From NCBI GenBank assembly GCA_003415625.1, contig PYIU01000007.1, positions 3,348,001-3,412,000 on the forward strand: a stretch of 64,000 nt of DNA. Direction: 5' to 3'. The DNA is from Aquanectria penicillioides. Its lineage: Eukaryota; Ascomycota; Sordariomycetes; Hypocreales; Nectriaceae. Below, piece after piece: positions 1-11,152 of the stretch. The notes under the pieces are model-generated. The model saw only the letters and a list, made by a program, of their open reading frames with translations, did not search any database and was not told the origin of the DNA. The translations under genes and the position numbers were made by a program. Positions within the stretch are counted from its first letter, which is position 1. Each line of letters opens with the position of its first letter.

Positions 1-1073
1 TTATATAATAAACTATTAATTAAATATTATAAAGCAGTTTACATTACAGTAAGTTACTACTAACTAAAATAGACCATTATAATATAGAATAATAATAATA
101 ATAATATTATATAAATATAACCTAAAATAATTACTATAAAACTAATAAATAATTATAGAATATTTAGGTATATATACAAACAAATTATAAGGCAATTATA
201 ATGCATATATAAGCAGTAATAATCTCAAGCCTAAAGGACTAGGCTTAAAAGGAAGGGGAATAATTATAAAGAGATAGAGGACTTACCTTAATAGATAGTA
301 GGGCTCTTAAGTATAGCTATATAAGTATACTACTATACCTTAGATAAAAGATATATTGCTAAGCGATAGACTAACGCTCAGTAAGTTAAAGCTTATATAT
401 AATACATAAGTTACCTAAAGATCTATCTTATATCACCCTAATCAGCCAACCCTTACAATAATATTATCTCCTTAAATATAATCCAAAAAGAATAGCACTA
501 TAAAAAGAGCAGCAAAAGGACTATTTTATAACTTAAATTAGCAAAATAAAGTATAAAACAATAATATAAATACATTTATATAAGGCAGTAGCAGCCATTA
601 GGATTGCAATGCTTATAGCGCTACTTTAGGGTGCTAAAATGCTCCTAACATTTTCTATTGCTTTAGCCTATAAAGGCTAATAATAAATAAATAAAATAGG
701 GTATAAGCCACTACTAAAAGGCACTATATAAAGTAAAATAGTTAAATAAAGCTTAAAATTTAACTTAAAAATACTTATAGTTTAGTAATATATTTAGCTA
801 TAGCAAAAAGTTCTTTTGCTTAAGCTATATAAGTAGCTTAGGCCTATATATAACCCTACTATTAATTTATACTGCTAAGATAAAATTAATAATGCATAAC
901 TTAATTTTAAGCTGCAAAATAACTTACAATAGGGGCAATAGGGAGTTAGTGGAGGGGGGATAGCTTATTAAACAAATTATTACTATTATAAGTAGTTAGT
1001 AAGAAAAGAGCTGCAAAACCTAAAAATAAACTATAAAATTTAATTCCAAACTGCAAAATTAACTTATAATATA

Positions 1074-1125
<52 letters not shown>

Positions 1126-3700
1126 GCTAGAATAACCACAATTAGTATATATAAGTTAAAGACTAAAAACACTATAAAGATATATATATAAAATTGTATT
1201 AAAGCTAAGGAAAGAAGAAAAAAAAGAAGTTTAAAATAAAGAAATAAATTGCTTTATTTATAGATAAGAATCCTTCTATAAAGATAAAAAGTAAGATTAA
1301 AGTAAAGTAATTTAAAGAACGCTTTCTATTATAATTTATAACTATTCTATTATTTCTATCTATTAAATAAATAGCATTTATAAAGTGATTAAAAATGCCT
1401 ATATGCAATAATAAACATTAAGCAAATAATACTAATAAAAACGCAATAAATATAAAAATAAAATAAAAGTGCAAAATAAAAATAGAAAGCTATAAATAAA
1501 ATATAAAATTAATAAATAAATAGTAAATAAGAAATATATTAAACCTGCCTTTAGTAAATTTAAGGGGGTATATTAAACCTAAAGTATTCTATATATAGGG
1601 AAACACTAGAATGTACTTTAGATTATAGAAATAAAGCTTAAAATAATTAAATAAAGGTTATATAAATACAATATAGCTCTATTAAATCTAGCGCAACCTA
1701 ACCCCTCTTTTAGAGCCTAAGCGATAAAGCAAGGCTAGAAGGGATAGAAAGAAAACAAAAATACATATAATAACATAACTGGTTCGATTCAATAAATATT
1801 ATTAAGTAGGATAAACTGCCCTAGGCCCTAATTTTATTTAGTCTTTTAATGCCTATAATAAATTAAAAGCTTAAGGCTTTAAAATATATACTTCTATTAA
1901 TGCATACTTATAGTTCATTACATAATTTTATATAGGTATATTATTTAGTATATTATATAGTATTATTAAGCAATATCTTTATATTATTTTAAAATAGAAA
2001 ATAATATTAAATCTTATCTATTTTAATTATAATAAAAAGATAACTTTAATAGCTAAAGTATATTATTACCTTTTGAAAATATACATTTATATATAAGACA
2101 ATATACAATAAAAGGTTTAATTTAATAACTATTAGATCTATAGAAAAAGCACTTATAATAAAAAGATTAAAAGTTAGTAGCTTTAATTAAGTTAAGGTAA
2201 AGCAAAATTCTAATATATATATAATACTATTCTTTCTATTAATTGCATACTTACTATATTTTAGGAATACTTTAGCTAAATTACTACTATTAATTGCTTT
2301 TTAGCTAACTCTTTATTTAACTATATTATAATGCTTTATCTCTTTATGCCTTTTATTTAAGAAGAACTTATAGACTTTATATTTATTTAGAATGTGCATT
2401 ATATTTATAAATAGCATAATAGGCTATATATTATATTAAGTTAACTTTAGACTTTATATTTCTAGCCTAATGCAATTAAAGCAAAAAGCTTTATTAAAAT
2501 TATTCTATAAAACTAGCTATAAGTCCTTAAGAATATCTTTATATAGAACCCTATTGATTTAAATGCTTACTTACTAGCTAATATAATTTAAGTCTATAAT
2601 AACCTTCTTTTAGATTAAAATAATCTACTTATAGATACTATTAAATAGCTAAAATTATTATAATATTTACTTTTATATTTCTATCTATAGAATTATATTA
2701 AAAATAGCTAATAGCTAGCTTTTAGGCTTTTAAAGATACCTATTAAAGAAATAAATTAAATATATAATTAAATAGTAAAATATAATATTAATCTTTTATT
2801 TATATAGTAAAAAGATAATACTATTAATTAAGAAGGTATTAATAATTAACTTTTTAATTAAATATATAATAATCTAAAGCTATTTGCAATTAAATTAATC
2901 CCTTTTTTTATTTTATCCTTTACTAACTTAAATTAAAAGCTTCCTTTTTATCTTTTTATTCTCTTTCTTCTTTAATTGTTTATCTTTAAAATAAAATAAA
3001 TTATTATATATAGTCTTAATTAAAGCTATACTATTACTATTCTCTTTAATTAGCTCCTTATTAAAATTTAAATTAATTATACTTTAATCTTTAAGTTTAA
3101 CTTTTAATTTAATATTAATATTCTCCTTCTTAATTAAAAATATAGGCTTAAACTTAACTTTATATAAAGCTATATATTTTTTTAGTCTATTAGACTTAAT
3201 TAACATTTAATTAATTGTATGCTTATAGCTATATATAGGCCTTAATAGTATTAATAGATTAGTATTAAGCTTTAGTCTAATATTAAAATACTAAAATATT
3301 ATACTAATAGCATTCTTTAGCCTAATAGTAAAGTATATAGTTTAAAAGAGGTTATTAAAGGAAGTTATTTTATATATAGTATTTAAATACTTAATGGGCC
3401 TAAATAATAATATATTAGTTTTAATTAAATAAATAATCTTTTAATCTTTTATAGCTAGTTTCTTATTATAATGCTTAATAATAAACTTAATTATTATAGT
3501 ATAAAAAGAAAATATAGTATTTAATATAAGCTTAATGCTTTCTATATATCTTTTAATGCTATTAATAACTTTATTATAGACTAAAGTCTTAATATCCTTA
3601 AGGATACTATTATAATAGCTATTATATAACTAAAATGCAGTATGCAATTTAATAATCTTTAGAACTATAGTGCTTATAGCTACAATACTAAAGTTTTTGC
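1..3700. other. Extreme AT-rich, RIP-like block without genes
   Basis: The sequence is dominated by TA, AT and poly-A/T words, with very few CG dinucleotides. Every reading frame is broken by stops within tens of codons; the only listed frame above 60 codons here is a low-complexity one near 1205-1408. The left part is A-rich on the plus strand and the part after about 1.8 kb is T-rich, as if differently oriented elements had decayed. This pattern is known from repeat-induced point mutation (C to T in duplicated DNA) in ascomycetes, so the block is probably a graveyard of transposons. I could not identify the original element. A mitochondrial origin is unlikely because no mitochondrial gene is visible and the block grades into nuclear sequence. 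Confidence 0.7.
1079..1123. repeat. (TA)n microsatellite
   Basis: About 22 uninterrupted TA dinucleotides lie inside the AT-rich block. It has no visible link to a gene. Confidence 0.9.
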
Positions 3701-4180
3701 TTTTTATTGCAGCTATATAAGATTGATTGTAAGAATCTGGAATCTAATGGGTTTGTACGGAAGGTATTATTATTGCATGGCTTATTGTTGGGGTTGAAAT
3801 TAGGGATGAGTTGTCTTAAGTTATATCGATAAAGATTGGGGCAGAAGATAGAGCCGTTTGAAGCCTTTAGGTGCAATTTGGGCAATAAATGGCCCTATTA
3901 TACTGCTTTAATACGTCTGTATGTTGGCTGCGGTCTTTGGGGCAGAATTTAGTGGGTAAAGGTAAAGCTCTTGCTATTATAGAAAAAGATAGTGAGGGAG
4001 GCAATTTGTAGCTATATAGTCTCGTTTATGGCCGTACGGGATTTATCTTAAGGCAGGCTAAGTACTAGCCATCAATTGATTCATATTTACGTTTTAAATG
4101 ATATATAAGGCCGTATGTAGATAAAAGTTTTGATAGGGAGACATTGGGGTCAGCGCAGTACGAAAAATCACTCAAATTGA
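3701..4180. other. Transition zone from RIP-like DNA to normal composition
   Basis: AT content falls gradually and CG-containing words such as gccgtacgg reappear, while stops remain frequent in all frames. It reads like the less mutated edge of the decayed repeat block. A 65-codon minus-strand frame at 3688-3885 has no recognisable features and is not called. Confidence 0.5.
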
Positions 4181-5975
4181 ATTTTGGGACACTGATCCCT
4201 ATGGCCTTCCGTACCCACTCGCACCCGCTCAATCTTTTGTTTCTAGAATACGACTAGAAGGATGAGCGCTGAGTGCGCCGACGTTGGCCGCGCTGCAATG
4301 CAAAGTGTGGATATCGGTCGGGGTGAAAGTCGACGAGGAGGCAGGGACAGGGTGTCGAAGGCGCTCACAACGTCTAAAGCAACCCTCAAACTGGACGCCT
4401 CACGGCCCCATGATAGGAGCAGCGATGTCGAAGTCCATTAGACTGGACGTATTCAAAGCTGGAAATACACTAGAAGCTCGAGACCATGGCATTTCTGACC
4501 AACATGGCATTTCGCCACGCATTGTTCCCTTGGTCCGGCTGCCACCCCCGTGTAGACGGCAGTGATGGACGTCGATCTGCTATTGGCTCACTGTCGAAAT
4601 TTCGTCCCAGTTAGGCAAGCTAGGGCACACGCAGATGGCCCGTCGCCATGCGAGCCGTGACAGAAACAAGGTCGGCCGCTGCTAGGCCATAGACCCTATT
4701 CTGCTTCTCCCGAGGCGGCGGTAGAAAAAGCACTTCTCACCGAAGCGCTCTGGTTCGTCTCAGAGGGCAATGCAGCATCAGATTCAAGGTTAGGGCCTGC
4801 TGTGGCAGCTCCACCACCCGCAACCATCCCAGGCGTAGCGGCCATTGGCAATGGGTCTCGTTGAGCGCGCCGTCAGCCTCGGAATAGCGCAGTCCCAATG
4901 ACAGACGGCCTTTTGATCACTGCTGAGCTGCTGCGGCGCTGCTGTTGTTACCAGGCGCCGTGCGGCTCCGTCAACCTGCATCTTGGACCCCTGCTCAGAG
5001 GACCTCTCCCAAGTTCCCAACCGCCAAACGAGTTCGTCCGTAGAAGCCTCCTCGTCATTGTACAGGTGTTGGAATGCCTCTCCCAACCTCAAGCGTGTTT
5101 GGGTGATGGGAAACCCTTCGTCGTGGGAGACACGAGAGATGCTCCCAAAACCCTCATGGCATGCGTCTAATGGCTTGGGGACAATGCCTCTGGGCCGGTC
5201 CGGAGCCAAATCTCCAGGATGACGCCCGGCCCGGCCAAATATACGGTCCAGTACGTAACATGACGGCTTCTGAAATGGGGCAGGCTGCCCCCGTCCCCCA
5301 CAATCGCTATATCCTCGTGTCCAATTCGTCCCTCCCCACGGAGAAGCATCCTTCCTCCAGGTCCAGCTCCAAGTCCATTGGGCTTGACAACTTGGGGCTT
5401 CATGGCCTGACACGGACGGCATCTGGACAATACAGAGACAAGCAATGCCAGCTCGGGAGAATCCACCATCTCCATGAAGCCTCAAGTTCCCGCCTCGCGG
5501 GCCTCACTTCCTTGGTCCCCGAGTGGCAGGCTCCATTCTTGCCAAAAGGGTCCGTTCCGCGTCGCTCCACCATGGGGAGATTGGCTTGGTGCGAATGCCT
5601 CTGCCCCCGTTTGAAGTGGTCTCGTCATCCGATTAAGGCAATGGAGATGCGCTCAGTTTTGCCGCGGGAAGGCACCGCCCCAGGAAAGGCATTAGACTAG
5701 GATGACCGTGGAGTGTTGAGCGCGAATTCCAAACTTCCTCGCCCGTTTTGCGACTTGGTCTCCTCGCATCTTCCCTGCTGCCATTTTGTCGTTGATATAT
5801 ATATATATATATATGGCGAACGGGCATTATTCACTCTCGCTCTACACTCGTTTCCTCCTCAATTCCATCTATTCAAGTTCTTTGCACTTTAGCAAACTTC
5901 TCAAACTCAAACTCAACTCCCATTCTATGCAAACTCGTCCCTAAATATCAAGAGTGAAAACTCTACATCGCAACC
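4181..5975. other. Gene-free upstream region of the amino-acid transporter
   Basis: Normal GC content with overlapping open frames on both strands (up to 231 codons, minus, 4790-5485). None has protein-like composition, a convincing start context or recognisable motifs. The 3' 150 bp is rich in CT and CAAACTC words typical of a fungal 5' leader. I see no gene here. Confidence 0.6.
5795..5814. repeat. (AT)10 tract in transporter promoter
   Basis: Ten AT units sit about 160 bp upstream of the transporter ATG at 5976. Its position would suit a TATA-like core promoter element, but this is inference from position and composition only. Confidence 0.7.
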
Positions 5976-7430
5976 ATGGCTGCCTATACACAAGAAGCAA
6001 ACAATGCCATCTACCCTTCAGATCAGGGCTTCGACTCCAGCAAAACCAACAGCAAGGAAAAGATTGACAATGAAAAGGGCAACAATGGCGTCGAGATCCA
6101 GCCAGGAAACGTCACTGACAATGGCTTCGGTGGTGGCGAGGGCGGCAAGAGCTTTCGCACCATGTCAAAATGGGATACCGTCTTTGCCCTCCTGACCAAC
6201 CAGGTCGGTCTTGGTGTCTTGTCTCTGCCTGGCGTGCTCAAGGTCTTTGGCATCGTCCCCGGCATCATCGCCATTGTGGGCATCGGCTGTCTCTCGTGGT
6301 ACACTGCCTTTGAGCTCAAGCAGTTCTACAGCCGTCACCAGCATGTGCTCAACGTTGTTGACATGGCTAGGGTCGTGGGTGGTCGCGGCTTCGAGATTGC
6401 TGCTGGCATCGGTCTCCTCATCCAGGTCATCATGACAGCTGCGTCTGCGTCCGTCACGTTGTCCATCGCCTTCAACACGATCTCGGGTCACTCGCTCTGC
6501 ACCGTCGGCTACATTGGCATCGCCTGTCTCGGCTGCTGGGTGCTGTGCGCCCCCAGAACCGCCAAGTTCGTTTCCCAGAGCGGCCTCCCCTGCTGCATCT
6601 CCGTCATTTCCGCTGCACTCCTGGTCATGATCAGCCTTGGCATCAAGAACCCTTCCAACGCACCTCTTGACTGGCACAAGAAGATCGAGGTCGTCGGCCA
6701 CCCAACCTTCCGAGAGGGTCTCAATGCCTGCCTCAAAGTCTGCTACGCTTACTCTGGAAACATCAATTTCGTCTCCTACATGGCCGAGATGATTGACCCC
6801 GTCAACGACTTCAACTTCGCCCTGGCCTGCCTCGAGGTCAGCTCCATTGCCTTCTACACAATCGTCGCTATTGCCATCTACTGCTTGGCCGGCGAGTACA
6901 CCGTGTCGCCAGCTCTCGGTTCCGCCCCTCATAGGGTCGCCCAGATCGCCTATGGCCTGGTCCTCCCTGCCGTCTACTCGACTGGCCTGGCCTTTGGCCA
7001 CACCGGCATCAAGTACGTCTACGTCGAGGTCATGAAGAAGTTCAAGCTGCAGGCCGAGGTCACTGCCAACACTGTGCGCTCGTGGTCCATCTGGATGACC
7101 ATTGTCACCGTTTTCTGGATCCTCTGCTTCATCCTGTCCAACGCCATCCCCGTCTTCGACTCCATCCTGTCCATCGCTTCTGCCACCACCATCTCGTGGT
7201 TCACCTTTGGCCTGAGCGCCATCTTCTGGTTCCACATCAACTGGGACTGCAAATTTAGCAACTGGAAGAAGATTTGCCTTAGCTGCGTCAACATCTTCCT
7301 CATTGTCATTTCGCTCTTTTGCAACGGAGCTGGCCTCTGGTCGTCCATTACCGAGCTCAACGACCTCATGCACTCCGACTCGAGTTCGGTGTCGGGTGTT
7401 TTCGACTGTGGCGACAACGCCCTGTTCTAA
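5976..7430 (+). CDS. Amino-acid transporter, AAAP family (neutral amino-acid permease type)
   Basis: Predicted plasma-membrane permease importing amino acids by proton symport, as known for the fungal AAAP family that includes Neurospora MTR. The 484-residue frame is intronless. Residues 1-60 form a hydrophilic cytosolic tail. The transporter fold then starts with the diagnostic stretch LLTNQVGLGVLSLPGVL near residue 72 and continues through about eleven hydrophobic segments to residue 460, ending in a short Ser/Asp-rich tail. Typical family length is 450-490, so the gene looks complete. The ATG at 5976 has a good context (CAACCATGG). The substrate cannot be read from sequence, so neutral or aromatic amino acids are only the commonest specificity of the closest described relatives. 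The right neighbours are not obviously related to nitrogen uptake. Confidence 0.9.
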   Translation: MAAYTQEANNAIYPSDQGFDSSKTNSKEKIDNEKGNNGVEIQPGNVTDNGFGGGEGGKSFRTMSKWDTVFALLTNQVGLGVLSLPGVLKVFGIVPGIIAIVGIGCLSWYTAFELKQFYSRHQHVLNVVDMARVVGGRGFEIAAGIGLLIQVIMTAASASVTLSIAFNTISGHSLCTVGYIGIACLGCWVLCAPRTAKFVSQSGLPCCISVISAALLVMISLGIKNPSNAPLDWHKKIEVVGHPTFREGLNACLKVCYAYSGNINFVSYMAEMIDPVNDFNFALACLEVSSIAFYTIVAIAIYCLAGEYTVSPALGSAPHRVAQIAYGLVLPAVYSTGLAFGHTGIKYVYVEVMKKFKLQAEVTANTVRSWSIWMTIVTVFWILCFILSNAIPVFDSILSIASATTISWFTFGLSAIFWFHINWDCKFSNWKKICLSCVNIFLIVISLFCNGAGLWSSITELNDLMHSDSSSVSGVFDCGDNALF

Positions 7431-9712
7431 GGTGTCATGTCTCCATGCCCCCATTCTTTTTTAAATCCTTTCCTATTTTCCTTGTGAGATATTGCGCACC
7501 AGCCAAGCCAAACTTCAGACTGAGCAATTTACTGTGCTTGTATATGTGTCAATCGGCCGGTTTCCGACCAAAATGTTATATAAGAGAATTCAAATTAGTC
7601 CCACTCAAACATTGTCTGTCTGCTCTGTGTGGTTGTTGTGTGATGATTTCTCCGCTATGATTCTCCGCTCCTTGCGCATACCCACATGGTTATTTTTGGA
7701 GCGGCCAGGTCACAGTCAATCCGAACCGTTAGACGTGAAAAACCCACCAAGTTTCCGAATCAGCAGTGCCAAGAGACTGTCAATGGATAAGAGGTCACAA
7801 TGCCTGTTGAACACGGCAATTGTGGACCGTCGTTGAATAAGAGTTTGCTAATGCCGGCTATTGTAAGTGGTGGGTCGGTTTCGCCTTAGCCTTCCTTGGC
7901 TGGTCAATCTGGTCGGATCGGATGGAGCCTCAAAGAGCCTCACAGCCAGGGTGACCCAGAGAGGGTGGATCTGATCTGATAATCGCCCTTCATGGCCCGA
8001 CAGGGAGGATTCGCCAAAAGGACACCCGCGGATGGTTTTTCAACTTGCATGGAACCTGACTAAGAAGACTTGGCAGTTTCCCTTTAGCAGGTGACTTGCG
8101 CAATTTGCAAAGCTAAAGCTCTTGTCGTGTCCGAGCCAAGGTCAACGCGGCCTTGGCAACGTGTGATGCCATTCGGATGCTCCGGGACCATTTTTTTCAA
8201 CAAACTCTGGTACTCGCAAAGCAATCTTAGAGTGTAGGCCTGCTAGTGAAGCGATGACGATCGGCGACCTAGGAGGAGGGTCGAGGAGCGGATCTGGGGC
8301 TGCTCTCTTCAGCCTGGAATAGCCGTGGAGAGGATGACGAAAATGGCCCAGCACGGGGCACTGGCCCCTGAAAGAACGGAAAAACAAGGAGGCCAAATGC
8401 TTGTCGCCGGAGGGTTGCGCAAGGCTCCCGTGACGAGGGCCTTGGCCCAGTTTGGTCTTTGCCATCAGCCGCTTCAATGGTCCCGTGTCCGCGGAGCGTC
8501 CAAGGTTGGTACGCTTTACGCGTTTCTGTTGAATCATGGCTTTTGGTCATCATTCATTAAACATCTCAGTCAGCTACCTAAACAAGAAGGTTTTCATCTG
8601 TACCTGGTGGTCATGGCTGTCTGCCTGTCGACCATTTGTGGTCCATCGAGACGGGATATATTGTAGTGGTTTCCCACTACCACTTGTTCGTGCTGCTTCC
8701 TCGATCTCTTGATGGTTCTATTCTGGTCTTGCCGTTCCAAACGCCGGAGGGCGTGATCTTTATATACTTCCCGCAAGAGACCGATGCCGCACTACATCGG
8801 CGTCTTGCTTTTTGCCGGTAATTCGTTTCCACAGCTCCGTGTCAGAACTGGATATCATCAGTCATCGATCCAGCAGCCTCTTGTTCTGTATGGTCGACAA
8901 TGGCGACGCCGTTCGCAATGGACCAGGCGTCCCACATCACACTGCAAGCCCACTAATTGCAGTCCGTGATCTCAGCCCATGCGCTTCCTTTGGTCCTCGT
9001 GCGGCTCTTGTCGGCGGGGCACTCATAAGAGGCTTTGCTCAAACCTCCTCGATCTCTTTGCCATTAGCACATAGTTAGCGTCAACCCTGTCACGAAAGTC
9101 TTGGTATTTCTCATGGCATGCGGCTCCCGTCGGGCTGCCATCAAGGGACTCTATCTGGCGTCGGTAGTTTGGCATTTGGCATCGCGCTCCAGCAAGTCTT
9201 TGCACCGGTTGCCATCGGTGCTTCGTGCGATGCAACTTGTGAGTCGTCGTCGTTCAGTTTGAGCCTCATCTCATGCGGCTCTCGACGGCACTTGCTATAG
9301 CAAATCTTGTTGCAACGTTCGTTCATCGGCTGGATCCTCGTCGTCTTCGCAGGGTCCCTCCCGTAACGCCATCTTGGGCATGCATGTGTTCCATCTTATT
9401 TGTTGCTTTCAACCTCAATACCATGTTTTCTTTGTATGTCGAATGATCTTGCCGTGGGCAATTTATCCAGGTTGGGCGTGTCCGCAAGAGTATGGCACGT
9501 CTTAAGCTTGTTCAACTGACCCTGATTTTGCAGCCCGACAACGTTCCCCAACGACCTGACCCTCGGATTCCCTTTAAAATTAGTACACAATCCTCACGGC
9601 TCGATCTTCACAGCGTTGGAACGTGCTCGTTCATTGTGGAAGCCTGTATTCCCATCCTTACAGTTGTATATGTACAATCCGTCCGTTCGGCCGCCACGCT
9701 TCGTGAACCCGC
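7431..9712. other. Gene-poor interval between transporter and NDUFB7
   Basis: About 2.3 kb holding the 3' regions of the two flanking convergent genes. I saw short protein-like open stretches on the minus strand (about 9023-9372) and on the plus strand (9539-9714), but could not join either into a gene with valid splice sites and a start. I call no gene here, though a small multi-exon gene cannot be excluded. Confidence 0.5.
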
Positions 9713-10130
9713 TTAGTTGCTTCGGGCACCGTTCTTCTCCTCCCTCAACTCGTCCATCTTGGCGACTCGCTTCTTGAACTCGACGTACTGGCACTTCTCG
9801 TAGCTGTGTCGCTCATCCTATGCATCCCTTGTTGTGAGCGTTTTGTCTCCACGCAGGCGGTACTGGCGGGCTCGTCCGCAACGAGGAGGCCCAAAGGAAA
9901 ACTTACCGAGCACTTCCAAGGGGCGTACCAGGTATCCCTCCGGCACTTGTTAAGGGGGATCAGGAGGTGAGCGCAGCTGTCTCGGTAGGCGATGGGGAGA
10001 CGGGCATCGCGCATCTCCTCGCGGGTCGCTTCTGCGGCGGGGTTAGCAATTGAGACCGGGAAAATTGGCGCTGGGGTTATCCCAGACGATGACACGTACG
10101 CCGCGGCTCAGTAACTGCGTCGGAAGCCAT
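9713..10130 (-). CDS. NDUFB7: NADH:ubiquinone oxidoreductase subunit NDUFB7 (B18)
   Basis: Accessory subunit of respiratory complex I on the intermembrane-space side of the inner mitochondrial membrane. Three exons splice cleanly: 10130-10100 (31 bp), 10031-9907 and 9817-9713, giving 86 residues. The introns (68 and 89 bp) have GT/AG ends, with a CTAAC branch point in the first. The protein begins MASDAVTEPRQATREEMRD. It carries the twin CX9C pairs of the CHCH fold: C-AHLLIPLNK-C and C-SDERHSYEK-C. The tail has the conserved EFKKRVAKM and ends GARSN, as I recall for fungal orthologs. CX9C subunits are imported and oxidised by the Mia40 pathway. The length fits fungal NDUFB7. The very short first exon makes the gene easy to miss. 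The sulfatase upstream runs in the same direction but is unrelated. Confidence 0.9.
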
Positions 10131-11152
10131 TTTGCGGGTTCAATTGGGCTTCGAATGTGAGGTTGCTGATGTGTGAAGCTGTCGTGAGAGGCTACTCGGG
10201 TCAAGGTCGGCAGTTTCCGACTTGGTGCCTTGGAATTGCGGCACCAATTGGTTCTTGTCCAATGAGGTGTCGCGAATTACCACGCCCACATTGCATGTCT
10301 CCGTTCGAATGTCTACAACATTGTGAGAGAATTGAATCTCAATGGATTGATGGCTGGAGAAACATACCACCTATCCAGTTCTCAATTTCTAGATATCGTC
10401 TCTCTTGACGGCGAAAGCATGGGGGGTTCGCATCTGAGGCGACGCCACACTTGGTGGGTCCACTGAGCCGCAAAGCCACACGACTTACAAGACGTCTCGA
10501 CGTGCAAATACACGGCTAATCGGCCAGACCCTTCAATATCGAGTTGACCTATTTCGTCTATTCGCTTCTTCTGTGGGTCGCTATGGCTCGGGTTTCGACG
10601 GCAAAGCCCGACACATCATCCTAGTCATCCAGACATGGATGATGAGATTCAGCCCGGAGCAGCTCGATGATGCAAGATGCTCAAACAGGAACGTGTCGTC
10701 CCATTTGAGCTACGAAGCCGCATCCTTTCGGGCCATGTGTCACGGCTCGCCATTGAAGGCATTCCTGCCTGCACCTTGCCCCTGTCACACAGGAAACTAG
10801 TGTTGCAAACGGTCACGAATCAACACATGTCGTCAGCACATGATGGGTCATGTTATCTACACTATACCCACGGAGTTGACACGGTCCAAGGTATCACATC
10901 ATCCACTATGATCCTTGAAACTCCACTCTGCTGAAAATTCTTCTATTTGCCAAGAACTGAACCCGAGTTGTTCGTAAGCGTATCCACAGAATATGTGAAG
11001 GTTTCTATGGATAGTGTGCTTCATCCACCGTTTTTGGGTGATTGGGCTCGGTACCCTTGGCCGCAACCCTTTGGGTGCTTGAATGTCTCCAGATAGTAGG
11101 AGGGAACATTTGAACCTGTTCCGAGTAGGATGGGACCTCCTTCCGTAAGTTT
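10131..11152. other. Intergenic, NDUFB7 promoter and sulfatase 3' region
   Basis: About 1 kb between two minus-strand genes. Frames up to 103 codons exist, but the longer ones at the right end are shadows of the sulfatase last exon. I see no RNA gene or coherent coding signal. Confidence 0.6.

Noticed and set aside
1780..1800. GGTTCGATTC, resembling a tRNA T-loop
   Set aside because: No matching acceptor, D or anticodon stems in the surrounding AT-rich sequence.
4790..5485. 231-codon minus-strand frame before the transporter
   Set aside because: Trp/Cys/Gly-rich, no motif, overlapped by equally long frames on the other strand; GC-rich chance frame.
6165..7454. 429-codon open frame antisense to the transporter
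   Set aside because: It is a codon-aligned shadow of the transporter with Asp/Gly-rich nonsense composition. The plus-strand frame has clear membrane segments and family motifs.
9023..9372. Protein-like minus-strand pieces (ATG at 9372 with CEDDEDPADERTLQQ; later CHEKYQDFRDRVDANY)
   Set aside because: Pieces are in different frames and I found no phase-correct intron joining them; could be a small missed gene, but not supportable.
9539..9714. Plus-strand open stretch with SLWKPVFPSLQLYMYNPS
   Set aside because: Looks protein-like, but it would overlap the NDUFB7 last exon and has no start or upstream exon that I can define.
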